Source: Anthopleura xanthogrammica
Lineage: Eukaryota; Cnidaria; Anthozoa; Actiniaria; Actiniidae
Direction: 5' to 3'
DNA: 64,000 nt
NCBI GenBank assembly: GCA_964019055.1
Contig: OZ025209.1
Location: 11,950,981 to 12,014,980, forward strand
The translations under genes were made by a program, and so were the position numbers. Positions within the stretch are counted from its first letter, which is position 1, and each line of letters begins with the position of its first letter. Under the pieces are notes generated by a model, which did no database searches, had not been told where the DNA came from, and saw only the letters and a program-made list of their open reading frames with translations. Shown here piece after piece: positions 49,101 to 60,304 of this stretch.

Positions 49101-52100
49101 CAAAACCTGGCTGGCTTATTTTTCAGGTATATTACATATCATATATCCATTTGACTTTTAAAACAGCTTTCGGTTCAAATAAAAAGCTAACAGTTCTTTA
49201 AATATTTTTAATGATGGGTAAGAAAATAGGGGGCCGGCTTGAAATTTTAGTGACCCTGGAAAGTGGTGTCTTGAAATTAGTGATTAGAAAATATTTAAAG
49301 TTTCGTAAATATTTCCTAAAAGTATCGGGGGGACCCTAAAATTTGTTTTCATTGTAGAGTGGTACTTCAAAAAAAATGATAAAATATGCTAATTTCTCAC
49401 CCATCCCTGCCCGATAAATAATGAACCGTCCCTAAATGATTGATAACATTTTCCTATTGATAATATTTTGGCATCATTTTAGGACTTTAAAGGTATTTGG
49501 ATCAATAAATCATCCATTCTTTGCATTTTTGCATTGGTCATAATACAAAAACAATTCTTGTTTTGCTCCACAGATTAGTGCCATCTCTTTAGTGGTCGTA
49601 GCAGTATTGTTCTTGGTCATTAAAGTAAAGCGACGTAAGACGCAGTACAAGCGTTCCCTTGCTGACATCATTCTTGCTCGTCTCAAGATCATTGTCTCAT
49701 TCTATCAAATATTCTCTAGTACACTCGATGGATTTTCGTACGTCCAATGGCCAAGTGCCTTGACCAAGATAAGTGAATACGCCAAGTTTGTTCAGCTGAA
49801 TGTTATCCAGATTGCCCCTCTGCATTGTTTTAACTCTCGTTTCAAAATGGATGCTTACGATCACCTCGTTACGACATGCTCAGTGACTGCTTTGGTCATT
49901 CTCATGGCTTTGGTCTATTACAACCTGAAACGCCTCTATCTTCGCAGAAGTGCCAAGCGATCTGGGAAACCTGTCATTCTCTCTGACCTAGAAGCCACGA
50001 AAGAGGCCTGCTACCGGAACGTCTTCCTGTTCATTTTCGTAACTTACCCACAGACCTGCTCAACGATTTTTCAAATGTTACCAGCAGCCTGTCACAGAAT
50101 CTGCCAAGACAGCAGCCAGACACGGTGTACCTTCTACTTGAAGGCTGACTACTCCATAACTTGCTTTACTGACAAGTACAATCGGTATGTCATTCTGGCT
50201 TATGCTGCTCTGATCTACCCTTTCGCTGTTCCTTTGCTAACGGTAGTTGTTCTGTGGAAGTATCACTATAAACTCTTAAGGAAGAAACCAGAGAACACGC
50301 TCGAAGACAAGATTAATGCACCATTCAGTAAACAGGAAAGCCAATATAGAAACACCATCCAGTCTACCAGCGCCACAACTGCAGATGTCCAAGAGTGTAC
50401 CACAGACGAGATACAGGAGGCCGCTAAGAACAACACAGAAAACGTTACATCCTCGGTTTTCAAAACTGAACATGAAGATCCCAAATGTGATAGCAACCAA
50501 GGGCTGGAAATAACAACGATAGAGAATAATCAAGGATATGTTGAAGGAAACGGTTCGGAGAGCACCACACTCACTACCCTACCAATCATAGCAGGAATGA
50601 GCTTCATATTCGAGAACTATACTGAGAACTGTTGGTTCTGGGAAACCATTGAAATGATGAGGAAACTGCTCTTGACATCTTCTTTGGCTCTGATTGGTGC
50701 TGAAGGACGGACCTCTCTTGGAGTCGCGTCTATGTTATCAGGTAAGTATCTCGACAGTATTTGATATTCCTATTAGACGTTGAATGTTTACTCTGTTATA
50801 TATAATCATTCACAGGTTGTTACGCCATACTCCATGCTCACTTTAAACCAATCCCTGACAAGTTCGAGCATGTTCTTCAGCTGACGTCACTTCTGGTTAC
50901 ATTTGCCAACACGTGTATTGGAATGATGCTCAAGATAGACCAGGGTGCTTTGCTGGATGCTGATGCTATGATCATGGACTCTTGGATTATGACAGCTTTG
51001 CTGGTCGTGGCTAATGTCATGGTTACGGCTCTTATAGTTGGTGAGCTTTTAAAAAACTTCAAATTGTATCGATACCCTAAAACAACCTCTGGGCTGGTCA
51101 ATGTCAGGGCACTGCTACTTCGTTGATTGAATTGGAATTTAGTGGGTTTTTTTTAGGTTTTGATGAGGGAGGAAAACCGGAGAACCCGGAGAACAACCCT
51201 TGAAGCAAGAGAGAGACCTAACAAACCCTTACTAACATAAATATCACTTTTAAATAGCAAGAGCCAGAACCATTTACAAGTACTGCATGTAGAAAAACTC
51301 TGAGGCACTACTGCAAAGCTTAGAAATAACCGCATTATCTCAATGAAAAAACATATTTCCCTCTAAACATGCTTCTTTAAAAGATTAGTACTGTGAAGCA
51401 TCTGTACATGTATACTACATTTTTCTCCATTTTTTTCTATGGGAGTGTCATGGTCCCCTTAGATAGATTTAGTGCGCAATTGCAGGTACATCATCTTGAG
51501 AAAAATTAACAGAATTTGCAGCTCAGGATTAACTCCAATCAACTGCCGTTTTCGTAAAAAAGGTATCTTACTCATAAATGTTTGCCATACAATTCCAGTA
51601 AAGTATGCCATGGTAGTCGGTCAGACTATCTATTCCATCATCAAAAACCCTCGCTGCTCTCTCGCTTGCTGTCTGTCAGTTATTCTGACACTTGATGAAG
51701 TACAAAGTGAAGCAAGAAGTATGGAAAGTAGCAGTGGATGGGAGATGAAAACACAGCTACAAAGTGGCAATGAATTTGAAGGTATTTGTATATTACCACT
51801 TGATGAAAAATACTATGATCAGCGAAGTAAAAATAGCTCAGCTCAGTTGGCTGGCTGGTTGGTTGGCTGGCTGCCTAGATATTTGGCTATTTGCTTTGTT
51901 GCTTTGTTGATTGTTGGTTAACAGTATACAAATCGAAGAGACATGGCCAACTATTCCGGCCACTGAGCCCGCAATGAGGCAGCGGTTATCCCCAATTGAA
52001 TTACAAAATGGCGAATCTATTTGCTGGGTAAAATTTAAAGAATACACTAACCCTGAAATTGCAGGTCGTATTTTTGTAATAGATCGGACATTTTTCCTTT

Positions 52101-53195
52101 ACTTCTAGAGACTGTATAATTTGACTTTCGCGCGCTTTTGCGCCAAAAAGCACCGGAAGTAAAGCTGTAAATATAGAAACAACTGGCCATCTTTACTGCA
52201 TTGCGGCTAATAACAGAGTTCTTAGCGAGACTAGAAAGCAGTGTTTTCAAGCGACATTTTCATACCAAACATGTCGATATTTGATGGAGTTTTACGTAAT
52301 AAAAAATGTTTGGAAATTCACTAAACTTCGCAGACCGGAAGAACGACATACCGTACGAGGACGAAGAAGTTTTGCAGCATTTCATCGCCAAAAAGGAAAC
52401 ATCAAAACATCGATAAATTGGACAAACCCTTGAAATAAGGATTTCAGGGTTAGTGTATTCTTTAAATTTTACCGGGCAAATTTCATATGAATTCTGTAAT
52501 TCAATGAATTAGTCTTGTTACTTCGCAGTGCTGCATGTTTTTGTATAAATTTTACAGAAACAGTATGTCGTTTTCTAGTCCGAACGATTGCCAAAGAAAG
52601 GAAACATTTAAACGCTTTATTTTGTTAATTTTATTGGTCAGAATGAAGGGTAAGGAATTATTGTATGCTATGATAACCCAGCAAATTGTTTTTCATTTAA
52701 AAAGCGTACTTTTATCTTTCATTTCTTGGCTCGCGGCTATCAAATCTTTATATTTTAGATTCGCCATTTTGTAATTCAATTGGGGATAACCGCTGCCTCA
52801 TTGCGGGCTCAATGGCCGGAATAGTTGGCCATGCCTACAGGTTAATTAGACTAATTTTGTATGATATTTACAGAATACTAATAGATCTACCAATATATAT
52901 TCTGTAATCCGATACAGAATCAAGACTAAATTACCAACCTGAATGGAGTTTACATTTGCTCTCATGTGACCCCAGTCGTGAGATTCATAGGTCCTCACCC
53001 TAATGAATTATTAATGAATTTGATAAGGAACTTACAAATCCTCATCAATAATTCAAAGCCATGTCATTCATCCGTTTTCTTCCTTTTTCAGGGTTTTCCA
53101 TGGAAGATGCTGCTGGAGATTATGGTTTGGCTGGAATAGACTTGGACGATGAAGAAGAAGATGAACATCACGAAGGCGGTGATGATAAAGATTGA
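34474..53195 (+). CDS. LRR, cysteine-rich, multi-pass membrane receptor-like gene B
   Basis: Exons: 34474-34555, 34852-34972, 35633-35704, 36631-36702, 37201-37272, 37613-37684, 37824-37895, 39408-39479, 39820-39891, 40031-40102, 40556-40627, 41544-41615, 43038-43109, 43250-43321, 43399-43461, 44672-44749, 45402-45473, 46450-46521, 46595-46666, 47705-47892, 48006-48146, 48702-49126, 49574-50741, 50816-51040, 51527-51781, 53092-53195. They give 1309 codons plus stop, phases consistent. The architecture is that of gene A, but with three more LRRs because exons 5-7 are present twice (39408-40102 repeats 37201-37895). Exon 4 encodes a repeat (LERNLLMTLPPGIFDNNEKL) that is not the counterpart of exon 4 in gene A. 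The large membrane exon differs from that of A at about 8 of 390 residues. The start aligns with the second ATG of gene A. Exon 25 has the same weak acceptor as exon 22 of gene A. The function of the pair is not known to me. Confidence 0.85.
34594..34795. mobile_element. TIR element (TTTTCGAATATGGCG family) in intron 1 of gene B
   Basis: Counterpart of 11000-11203, with ends TTTTCGAATATGGCGTCAAT and GACGCCATATTCGAAAAGGG. Shared by both genes at the same place, so it predates the duplication. Confidence 0.75.
35434..35597. repeat. GC-cored foldback in intron 2 of gene B
   Basis: Arms AAGTAGCGGTTCTACATCATG and its reverse complement, extended by GAGTAGTATAC / GTATACTACTC, flank a GC-rich centre with two GGGCCC-type palindromes and CCGGAGCAGGCCGGAGCAGG direct repeats. 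Absent from gene A. It stands out as a GC island in AT-rich DNA and is probably a TIR element. Confidence 0.65.
35845..36260. mobile_element. TIR element TTGATTCTGTTGCGATTTC in intron 3 of gene B
   Basis: Inverted ends of about 55 bases carry GATTCTGTTGCGATTTCATT and GACGGTCAAAGTTGGTAAAA with exact complements at the right. Not in gene A. Confidence 0.8.
36768..39018 (+). repeat. Internal duplication in gene B, first copy (exons 5-7)
   Basis: It begins in the (TCC)n tract at CCTCCTCCTTATCTG and ends at GATGTAGACGGTT, where the second copy starts abruptly with the same TCC-end sequence. It contains LRR exons 37201-37272, 37613-37684 and 37824-37895, plus a TTAA-type element the second copy lacks. 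Confidence 0.92.
38004..38986. mobile_element. TTTAAA/TTAA-flanked TIR element
   Basis: Ends GGGGCACTTGGACGAAAA and TTTTCATCCAAGTGCCCC bound 983 bases. The flanks read TTTAAA on both sides, while the second internal copy (40207) and gene A (13673) keep a single TTTTAAAACC site. There is no coding content, so it is non-autonomous. It inserted after the internal exon duplication. Confidence 0.88.
39019..40236 (+). repeat. Internal duplication in gene B, second copy (exons 8-10)
   Basis: Near-identical repeat of 36768-39018 without the 983-base element, carrying LRR exons 39408-39479, 39820-39891 and 40031-40102. Each exon is 72 bases with phase 2 at both ends, so three exactly spaced LRRs are added without shifting the frame. 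Gene A has this segment once (12860-13705). Confidence 0.92.
40691..41410. mobile_element. Inverted-repeat element after exon 11 of gene B
   Basis: Counterpart of 14480-15280. It is shortened in the middle and lacks the nested element that gene A has at 15316-15486. Confidence 0.6.
41940..42100 (-). mobile_element. tRNA-derived SINE-like element
   Basis: On the minus strand, GGGTTCGAATCCCAC is a good box B/T-arm, with a box-A-like GGCTCTGTGGATG about 55 bases before it and a hairpin between them. A (GTTTT)n tail follows directly. No full cloverleaf with a paired acceptor stem can be drawn, so this is not a functional tRNA. It lies in a 780-base block absent from gene A. Confidence 0.45.
42348..42548. 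mobile_element. Third TTTTCGAATATGGCG-family TIR element
   Basis: Best preserved member: AGACCCTTTTCGAATATGGC at the left and its reverse complement GACGCCATATTCGAAAAGGGTCT-type end at the right, 201 bases. It lies in the copy-B-specific part of the intron before exon 13. Confidence 0.85.
43500..44640 (+). repeat. 57-base minisatellite, gene B intron 15 (about 19 units)
   Basis: Same unit as at 17600-17880, at a regular 57-base spacing from 43571 to 44597, plus a degenerate first unit. Units differ mainly at CCCCC versus TTCCC and at the ATTATG/ATCATG positions, and variants are interleaved, as expected from repeated unequal exchange. Nearly every unit keeps CACGTG and TGACGT. Confidence 0.93.
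44846..45074. mobile_element. TIR element AAGGTTGGTGAAGG in gene B
   Basis: Counterpart of 18085-18313, in the intron after exon 16. Confidence 0.7.
45190..45290. repeat. Inverted repeat GGGAAGTTTGGGAGAAGTC in gene B
   Basis: ACGAGGGAAGTTTGGGAGAAGTC is mirrored by GACTTCTCCCAAACTTTCCCGAGT with an inner CCTCGCCTGCGGCTC core. This short TIR element replaces the A-specific elements of the same intron. Confidence 0.65.
45911..46376. mobile_element. Inverted-repeat element in gene B, intron 17
   Basis: Counterpart of 19618-20075 with the same CAAAAGAGTGCCAAACTC left end. Confidence 0.55.
46734..47121. mobile_element. TIR element GGACTATTTCGACGATGCGG, gene B only
   Basis: Left end GGACTATTTCGACGATGCGG and right end CCGCTTCGTCGAAGTAGTCC are near-exact inverted repeats around 388 bases. 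Gene A shows the empty site CACTAATTCCC. Confidence 0.85.
51943..52832. mobile_element. TIR element ATGGCCAACTATTCCGGCC, gene B last intron
   Basis: Inverted ends of about 77 bases, starting ATGGCCAACTATTCCGGCC and continuing through GCAGCGGTTATCCCCAATTG, bound 890 bases absent from gene A. A second inverted pair lies inside it at 52024-52477 (AAATTTAAAGAATACACTAA and complement), suggesting a nested element. Confidence 0.85.
52024..52477. mobile_element. Inner inverted-repeat element nested in 51943-52832
   Basis: AAAGAATACACTAACCCTGA and its reverse complement bound about 450 bases inside the outer TIR pair. It is either a separate insertion or an extended palindromic arm of the outer element. 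Confidence 0.5.
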
Positions 53196-53390
53196 GAAAA
53201 TGTTGACTATGGGGACAGAGAAAAAAAGAACAGCAACAGAAGCCCCGTTCTTGGAAAATATTCCAAGTGATCTCCAAGGGATTTCTTTTAATAATATAAC
53301 ATATATATATATATAATCTGCTACCGGGTGTTCTATCATTGTTACCGCTAGCTAGTAACCTTATAACATTTTTATTTGTCAAATGTCTTC

Positions 53391-53815
53391 CAAAAAATCG
53401 GTTTAAATTGGTCTAAAAACGGGGGGGAAAACTATACTTAGAAACACCCTTATATCGTAAGGGAACATAATTTCCACAATGCTAAAGTGAAGTAGTTCAA
53501 AAAAGTTAGACTTGCTTACGTGCATTCTGGATAGCTGGTGCTATGAGACAAAAATATGCTTATCTAGGGAAATGACTAGTCTGCCTTATACCTATCTCCT
53601 AAACAAAATAGACTTTATCATATTCTCATCGTCCATTTCTTGTGTTTCAACATTTTCACACATGTAAACCTAGAAATTGTAAACTTTGAAGATAAGAAGC
53701 TCCGCCTCTTATATTTGTACCCCTTAGTCACACCCTATAGTATTTGAATCACCCATTAGTTCAGGTATCCTTGAATTATTTCAGTCTAGTGATATATAAT
53801 TAAATGCTCTAAATG
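53391..53815 (+). repeat. Partial third copy of the duplication unit start
   Basis: About 425 bases match the starts of copies A and B, beginning with the same AAAAAATCGG...TTGGTCTAAAAAC stretch. The match ends abruptly after the TTAAATGCTCTAAAT segment near 53815. The TTAA here is unoccupied, as in copy B, whereas copy A has the foldback element in it. This marks the right breakpoint of the tandem array. Confidence 0.88.
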
Positions 53816-54118
53816 TTCTATAATCTTTACTATATATTTATGTTACTCTTAAACAACCCACCCTACAAGCTACTAAATAAACGTAAAATCGATCTCCAGT
53901 CAAGCCACAATTTTCTTCCCGGACTACTTGCCTTCCGAAGCTCTAAATTCCATTAGACTAGTACTCTAGCTCAAAATCATCCCCTTTAAAGTTGAAATAA
54001 TCTACGAAGTCAAAGTGCGCGACTCGATATCACCAAACGAGTGTTTCATTAATCCAAAACAATTTTAAAACGAGTAATACGCCTTCTGTATTTCCTTCCC
54101 AAGATCAAATGTTGAAGT
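53816..54118. other. Spacer, possible 3' UTR of the inverted third paralog
   Basis: Non-repetitive sequence between the broken third unit and the orphan minus-strand exon. I see no open frame of note and no clear minus-strand polyadenylation word. Confidence 0.4.
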
Positions 54119-54192
54119 TCACTCAAATTCCTTGTCGTCCATGTTTATCCCAGTCAAACCGTATTCACCAGCAGCATCTTCCATGGACAGCC
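54119..54192 (-). CDS. Orphan terminal exon of a third, inverted receptor paralog
   Basis: On the minus strand, TTTATTTTAG is followed by a phase-1 exon reading LSMEDAAGEYGLTGINMDDK then EFE and a stop. The last exons of genes A and B read FSMEDAAGDYGLAGIDLDDE after an identical phase-1 acceptor, so homology is clear. The acidic tail is shorter and the nucleotide sequence is much more diverged than A is from B, so this is an older relative in opposite orientation. Upstream on its strand (54193-54370, then the satellite) there is no recognisable penultimate exon. Either the intron spans the satellite and beyond, or this is a relic. Confidence 0.75.
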
Positions 54193-54372
54193 CTAAAATA
54201 AAAAAGAAACATTGATTAAAATGGAACTAATATATTTCAAACCAAAGTCCGGATCCGTGTAAACATGGTTTTCAGATCCCTAGTGATATTCCAATAACAA
54301 CGTTAGTTTTAAAAGTTACGTAGCAACACACTTAAAACTGATTTGGATGTTGTAATTAGAAGCCACTAACCG

Positions 54373-57300
54373 GCCAAACAAACAAACAACCAAACAAACA
54401 AACAACCAAACAAACAAACCAACAAACCAACAAACCAACAAACCAACAAACCAACAAACCAACAAACCAACAAACCAACAAACCAACAAACCAACAAACC
54501 AACAAACCAACAAACCAACAAACCAACAAACCAACAAACCAACAAACCAACAAACCAACAAACCAACAAACCAACAAACCAACAAACCAACAAACCAACA
54601 AACCAACAAACCAACAAACCAACAAACCAACAAACCAACAAACCAACAAACCAACAAACCAACAAACCAACAAACCAACAAACCAACAAACCAACAAACC
54701 AACAAACCAACAAACCAACAAACCAACAAACCAACAAACCAACAAACCAACAAACCAACAAACCAACAAACCAACAAACCAACAAACCAACAAACCAACA
54801 AACCAACAAACCAACAAACCAACAAACCAACAAACCAACAAACCAACAAACCAACAAACCAACAAACCAACAAACCAACAAACCAACAAACCAACAAACC
54901 AACAAACCAACAAACCAACAAACCAACAAACCAACAAACCAACAAACCAACAAACCAACAAACCAACAAACCAACAAACCAACAAACCAACAAACCAACA
55001 AACCAACAAACCAACAAACCAACAAACCAACAAACCAACAAACCAACAAACCAACAAACTAACAAACTAACAAACCAACAAACCAACAAACCAACAAACC
55101 AACAAACCAACAAACCAACAAACCAACAAACCAACAAACCAACAAACCAACAAACCAACAAACCAACAAACCAACAAACCAACAAACCAACAAACCAACA
55201 AACCAACAAACCAACAAACCAACAAACCAACAAACCAACAAACCAACAAACCAACAAACCAACAAACCAACAAACCAACAAACCAACAAACCAACAAACC
55301 AACAAACCAACAAACCAACAAACCAACAAACCAACAAACCAACAAACCAACAAACCAACAAACCAACAAACCAACAAACCAACAAACCAACAAACCAACA
55401 AACCAACAAACCAACAAACCAACTAACAAACAAACCAATAAACTAACAATCCAACAAACCAACAAACCAACAAACCAACAAACCAACAAACCAACAAACC
55501 AACAAACCAACAAACCAACAAACCAACAAACCAACAAACCAACAAACCAACAAACCAACAAACCAACAAACCAACAAACCAACAAACCAACAAACCAACA
55601 AACCAACAAACCAACAAACCAACAAACCAACAAACCAACAAACCAACAAACCAACAAACCAACAAACCAACAAACCAACAAACCAACAAACCAACAAACT
55701 AACAATCCAACAAACCAATAAACTAACAATCCAACAAACCAACAAACCAACAAACCAACAAACCAACAAACCAACAAACCAACAAACCAACAAACCAACA
55801 AACCAACAAACCAACAAACCAACAAACCAACAAACCAACAAACCAACAAACCAACAAACCAACAAACCAACAAACCAACAAACCAACAAACCAACAAACC
55901 AACAAACCAACAAACCAACAAACCAACAAACCAACAAACCAACAAACCAACAAACCAACAAACCAACAAACCAACAAACCAACAAACCAACAAACCAACA
56001 AACCAACAAACCAACAAACCAACAAACCAACAAACCAACAAACCAACAAACCAACAAACCAACAAACCAACAAACCAACAAACCAACAAACCAACAAACC
56101 AACAAACCAACAAACCAACAAACCAACTAACAAACAAACCAATAAACCAACAATCCAACAAACCAACAAACCAACAAACCAACAAACCAACAAACCAACA
56201 AACCAACAAACCAACAAACCAACAAACCAACAATCCAACAAACCAACAAACCAACAAACCAACAAACCAACAAACCAACAAACCAACAAACCAACAAACC
56301 AACAAACCAACAAACCAACAAACCAACAAACCAACAAACCAACAAACTAACAAACCAACAAACCAACAAACCAACAAACCAACAAACCAACAAACCAACA
56401 AACCAACAAACCAACAAACCAACAAACCAACAAACCAACAAACCAACAAACCAACAAACCAACAAACCAACAAACCAACAAACCAACAAACCAACAAACC
56501 AACAAACCAACAAACCAACAAACCAACAAACCAACAAACCAACAAACCAATAAACCAACAATCCAACTAACAAACAAACCAACAAACCAACAAACCAACA
56601 AACCAACAAACCAACAAACCAACAAACCAACAAACCAACAAACCAACAAACCAACAAACCAACAAACCAACAAACCAACAAACCAACAAACCAACAAACC
56701 AACAAACCAACAAACCAACAAACCAACAAACCAACAAACCAACAAACCAACAAACCAACAAACCAACAAACCAATAAACCAACAATCCAACTAACAAACA
56801 AACCAACAAACCAACAAACCAACAAACCAACAAACCAACAAACCAACAAACCAACAAACCAACAAACCAACAAACCAACAAACCAACAAACCAACAATCC
56901 AACAAACCAACAAACCAACAAACCAACAAACCAACAAACCAACAAACCAACAAACCAACAAACCAACAAACCAACAAACCAACAAACCAACAAACCAACA
57001 AACCAACAAACCAACAAACCAACAAACTAACAAACCAACAAACCAACAAACCAACAAACCAACAAACCAACAAACCAACAAACCAACAAACCAACAAACC
57101 AACAAACCAACAAACCAACAAACCAACAAACCAACAAACCAACAAACCAACAAACCAATAAACCAACAAACCAACAAACCAACAAACCAACAAAACCAAC
57201 AACCAACAAAAACCAATAAACCAACAAACCAACAAACCAACAAACCAACAAACCAACAAACCAACAACCAATAAACCAACAAACCAACAAACCAACAAAC

Positions 57301-60300
57301 CAACAAACCAACAAACCAACAAACCAATAAACCAACAAACCAACAAACCAACAAACCAACAAACCAACAAACCAATAAACCAACAAACCAACAAACCAAC
57401 AAACCAACAAACCAACAAACCAACAAACCAACAAACCAACAAACCAACAAACCAACAAACCAACAAACCAACAAACCAATAAACCAACAAACCAATAAAC
57501 CAACAAACCAACAAACCAACAAACCAACAAACCAACAAACCAACAAACCAACAAACCAACAAACCAACAAACCAACAAACCAACAAACCAACAAACCAAC
57601 AAACCAACAAACCAACAAACCAACAAACCAACAAACCAACAAACAACAAACCAACAAACCAACAAACCAACAAACCAACAAACCAACAAACCAACAAACC
57701 AACAAACCAACAAACCAACAAACCAACAAACCAACAAACCAATAAACCAACAAACCAACAAACCAACAAACCAACAAACCAACAAACCAACAAACCAACA
57801 ACCAACAAACCAACAAACCAATAAACCAACAAACCAACAAACCAACAAACCAACAAACCAATAAACCAACAAACCAACAAACCAACAAACCAACAAACCA
57901 ACAAACCAACAAACCAACAAACCAACAAACCAACAAACCAACAAACCAAACCAACAAACCAACAAACCAACAAACCAACAAACCAACAAACCAACAAACC
58001 AACAAACCAACAAACCAACAAACCAATAAACCAACAAACCAACAAACCAACAAACCAACAAACCAATAAACCAACAAACCAACAAACCAACAAACCAACA
58101 AACCAACAAACCAACAAACCAACAAACCAACAAACCAACAAACCAACAAACCAACAATCCAACAAACCAACAAACCAACAAACCAACAAACCAACAAACC
58201 AACAAACCAACAAACCAACAAACCAACAAACCAACAAACCAACAAACCAACAAACCAATAAACCAACAAACCAATAAACCAACAAACCAACAAACCAACA
58301 AACCAACAAACCAATAAACCAACAAACCAACAAACCAACAAACCAACAAACCAATAAACCAACAAACCAACAAACCAACAAACCAACAAACCAACAAACC
58401 AACAAACCAACAAACCAACAAACCAACAAACCAACAAACCAACAAACCAACAAACCAACAAACCAATAAACCAACAAACTAACAAACCAACAAACCAACA
58501 AACCAATAAACCAACAAACCAATAAACCAACAAACCAACAAACCAACAAACCAACAAACCAATAAACCAACAAACCAACAAACCAACAAACCAACAAACC
58601 AACAAACCAACAAACCAACAAACCAACAAACCAATAAACCAACAAACTAACAAACCAACAAACCAACAAACCAATAAACCAACAAACCAATAAACCAACA
58701 AACCAACAAACCAACAAACCAACAATCCAACAAACCAACAAACCAACAAACCAACAAACCAACAAACCAACAAACCAACAAACCAACAAACCAACAAACC
58801 AACAAACCAACAAACCAACAAACCAATAAACCAACAAACCAATAAACCAACAAACCAACAAACCAACAAACCAACAAACCAATAAACCAACAAACCAACA
58901 AACCAACAAACCAACAAACCAATAAACCAACAAACCAACAAACCAACAAACCAACAAACCAACAAACCAACAAACCAACAAACCAACAAACCAACAAACC
59001 AACAAACCAACCAATAAACCAACAAACCAACAAACCAACAAACCAACAAACCAATAAACCAACAAACCAACAAACCAACAAACCAACAAACCAACAAACC
59101 AACAAACCAACAAACCAACAAACCAACAAACCAACAAACCAACAAACCAACAAACCAACAAACCAATAAACCAACAAACTAACAAACCAACAAACCAACA
59201 AACCAATAAACCAACAAACCAATAAACCAACAAACCAACAAACCAACAAACCAACAAACCAATAAACCAACAAACCAACAAACCAACAAACCAACAAACC
59301 AACAAACCAACAAACCAACAAACCAACAAACCAATAAACCAACAAACTAACAAACCAACAAACCAACAAACCAATAAACCAACAAACCAATAAACCAACA
59401 AACCAACAAACCAACAAACCAACAAACCAACAAACCAATAAACCAACAAACCAATAAACCAACAAACCAACAAACCAACAAACCAATAAACCAACAAACC
59501 AATAAACCAACAAACCAACAAACCAACAAACCAACAAACCAACAAACCAATAAACCAACAAACCAACAAACCAACAAACCAACAAACCAACAAACCAACA
59601 AACCAACAAACCAACAAACAACAAACCAACAAACCAACAAACCAACAAACCAACAAACCAACAAACCAATAAACCAACAAACCAATAAACCAACAAACCA
59701 ACAAACCAACAAACCAACAAACCAACAAACCAATAAACCAACAAACCAACAAACCAACAAACCAACAAACCAACAAACCAACAAACCAACAAACCAATAA
59801 ACCAACAAACCAACAAACCAACAAAACCAACAAACCAACAAACCAATAAACCAACAAACCAACAAACCAACAAACCAACAAACCAACAAACCAACAAACC
59901 AACAAACCAACAAACCAATAAACCAACAAACCAATAAACCAACAAACCAACAAACCAACAAACCAACAAACCAACAAACCAATAAACCAACAAACCAACA
60001 AACCAACAAACCAACAAACCAACAAACCAACAAACCAACAAACCAACAAACCAACAAACCAACAAACCAACAAACCAACAAACCAACAAACCAATAAACC
60101 AACAAACTAACAAACCAACAAACCAACAAACCAATAAACCAACAAACCAACAAACCAACAAACCAACAAACCAACAAACCAACAAACCAACAAACCAACA
60201 AACCAACAAACCAACAAACCAACAAACCAATAAACCAACAAACTAACAAACCAACAAACCAACAAACCAATAAACCAACAAACCAATAAACCAACAAACC

Positions 60301-60304
60301 AACA
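54373..60304. repeat. 8-base satellite (CAAACCAA)n, about 5.9 kb
   Basis: Roughly 740 tandem copies of CAAACCAA with point variants (CAATAAAC, CAAACTAA, CAATCCAA). The first kilobase is almost uniform. From about 57150 rightwards, CCAATAAACC variants recur in clusters at a spacing near 170 bases (58476, 58644, 59176, 59348), indicating higher-order blocks. Because 8 is not a multiple of 3, all three minus frames read the same cyclic octapeptide (LLVCWFVG), which makes very long open frames that are not genes. Confidence 0.97.

Larger units (their letters stand above)
25744..53390 (+). repeat. Tandem segmental duplication, copy B
   Basis: Second full unit, collinear with copy A and carrying gene B. 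It is about 1.9 kb longer than A. It gained a retrotransposon remnant (25809-27235), an ATT-rich block (32448-34053), an exon-triplet duplication (36768-40236), an expanded 57-base minisatellite (43500-44640) and several TIR elements. It lacks the A-specific insertions. Confidence 0.93.
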
